Origin: Scalindua sp964344685
GTDB taxonomy: Bacteria > Planctomycetota > Brocadiia > Brocadiales > Scalinduaceae
Direction: 5' to 3'
NCBI GenBank assembly: GCA_964344685.1
Contig: CAYFOK010000002.1
Coordinates: 62,001 to 126,000, forward strand
DNA length: 64,000 nucleotides
Shown here: one piece after another, positions 63,465 through 64,000 of the stretch
Numbering within the stretch: the first letter of the stretch is position 1
How the letters are laid out: the number at the start of each line of letters is the position of its first letter
The notes under the pieces: generated by a model
The model's database searches: none
Told to the model about the DNA's origin: nothing
What the model saw: only the letters and a program-made list of their open reading frames with translations
Program-made: the position numbers and the translations under genes

Positions 63465-64000
63465 TTACATACCTATTAAGTATTTTAGGCCGCGAGGGGT
63501 GTTAAAACGGTTTGTGTATGTTGAAAACGCAACTTTGCTTTGTTCATGTACTTTTGCCTTTGCTATTAATCTTTCAATAATCGGTTGTGTAAGATCTTGC
63601 TTTACATTAACGTCTCCGGGATTTTCCTGTACAAGATTCAAGTGGGTTAATACAAATGCTGCCATGGTATCTATCGGTTGTACAATGGTTGGCTCTGTCT
63701 GTTCAGCAGTTTTGAAAAATTTAAACCTGCCTTTTCTCTCTCCGTTTTCATCTGTATATAGTTCAACTATTGTATAACTCCCCTTTACAGTCTTAGATAA
63801 AACAACGTCAAATAATTTTAGGAGTGCTGCTTTCTGCGTGCTCAGATGTTCATAACCTTTTCGATAATTACCCTCTGAATCCAAGGCGCCAGCAATTTTG
63901 AACCATCCGTGGAATGAGATAGTTTTGAAGAACTTCTTAATCTTTCCTCCATAGATTATTGGTTCTGCTATTTCGTCCTTCACAAGAAAGTATAGTTTTG
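63465..64000 (-). CDS. Hypothetical protein, N-terminus outside window
   Basis: The open frame runs off the right edge: codons upstream of a GTG at 63981-63983 are also open (KLYFLVKDE). The visible 178 codons show KKFFKTISFHGWFKIAGALDSEGNYRKGYEHLSTQKAALLKLFDVVL, KGSYTIVELYTDENGERKGRFKFFKT and a C-terminal YTNRFNTPRGLKYLIGM. No family recognised. The 214-bp gap to the GNAT gene has no clear signal. Confidence 0.65.
   Translation of the reverse strand, partial: KLYFLVKDEIAEPIIYGGKIKKFFKTISFHGWFKIAGALDSEGNYRKGYEHLSTQKAALLKLFDVVLSKTVKGSYTIVELYTDENGERKGRFKFFKTAEQTEPTIVQPIDTMAAFVLTHLNLVQENPGDVNVKQDLTQPIIERLIAKAKVHEQSKVAFSTYTNRFNTPRGLKYLIGM

Noticed and set aside
1..64000. CRISPR array, tRNA or rRNA genes, insertion sequences, prophage
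   Set aside because: No regularly spaced repeats, cloverleaf-like segments, rRNA-like stretches, transposase or phage genes were seen on either strand.

Overview
The window is an ordinary, AT-rich (roughly 40% GC by eye) bacterial chromosome segment from a Gram-negative, LPS-bearing organism: it carries an LptD-type outer-membrane LPS translocon, a Kdo transferase (WaaA), lipoproteins with lipoboxes and a paraquat-inducible-A-like membrane protein. Gene content and protein style (2-oxoacid:ferredoxin oxidoreductase, ATP-type group III phosphofructokinase, GH13_18 sugar phosphorylase, B12-binding radical SAM protein, many unrecognised small proteins) would fit a Planctomycetota bacterium, perhaps an anammox-type Brocadiales such as Scalindua. 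That placement is inference from protein flavour only; no rRNA or anammox marker is present. No tRNA, rRNA, CRISPR array, transposase or prophage was seen.

Layout. 1-7.8 kb (minus): a carbon/energy block reading sugar phosphorylase, phosphofructokinase, pyruvate kinase, acetate kinase, phosphotransacetylase (the last runs off the left edge). 8.1-9.7 kb (plus): an RF-like ribosome-rescue protein and a DUF799-type lipoprotein. 10.1-22.6 kb (minus): a long, tightly packed run reading DegT aminotransferase, lptD, coaD, a YmdB-type phosphodiesterase, xseA, xseB, dxs, nadK and the alpha, beta and gamma subunits of a 2-oxoacid oxidoreductase, then a separate 29-residue very basic protein just upstream (22.8 kb). 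23.1-31 kb: comEC, YjbQ, CpsB-type PHP phosphatase and a set of unrecognised proteins. 31.3-34.7 kb: S-adenosylhomocysteine hydrolase and SAM synthetase, converging around a TPR protein, make the methyl cycle. 34.9-43.5 kb (minus): carA, carB, secA, waaA. 43.7-46.8 kb (plus): pgsA, ribBA, aquaporin, a DUF333 lipoprotein. 48.4-50.2 kb (plus): MOSC, MogA/MoaB, glyQ. 50.2-51.2 kb: parB containing a perfect parS site. 51.5-58.3 kb: a frameshifted ABC-2 permease, htpG, a J-domain protein, several unknowns and a HisC-like aminotransferase. 58.7-64 kb: a cold-shock gene behind a terminator-like leader hairpin, a methyltransferase, a B12 radical SAM protein with a 15-bp hairpin in its 5' coding end, hemerythrin-like and GNAT proteins, and an unknown gene cut by the right edge.

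Most of the window is housekeeping. The items I rate highest for follow-up are: the terminator-like palindrome 38 nt upstream of the cold-shock gene start; the 29-residue basic protein, which resembles bS22/COX24-type ribosomal mini-proteins; parS embedded in an orphan parB; the two-gene unit of a HisC-like aminotransferase and an unknown SCEGH-motif protein; the sugar-phosphorylase-to-acetyl-phosphate operon; and the perfect hairpin in the radical SAM gene. I did not find an unmistakable new multi-gene system.
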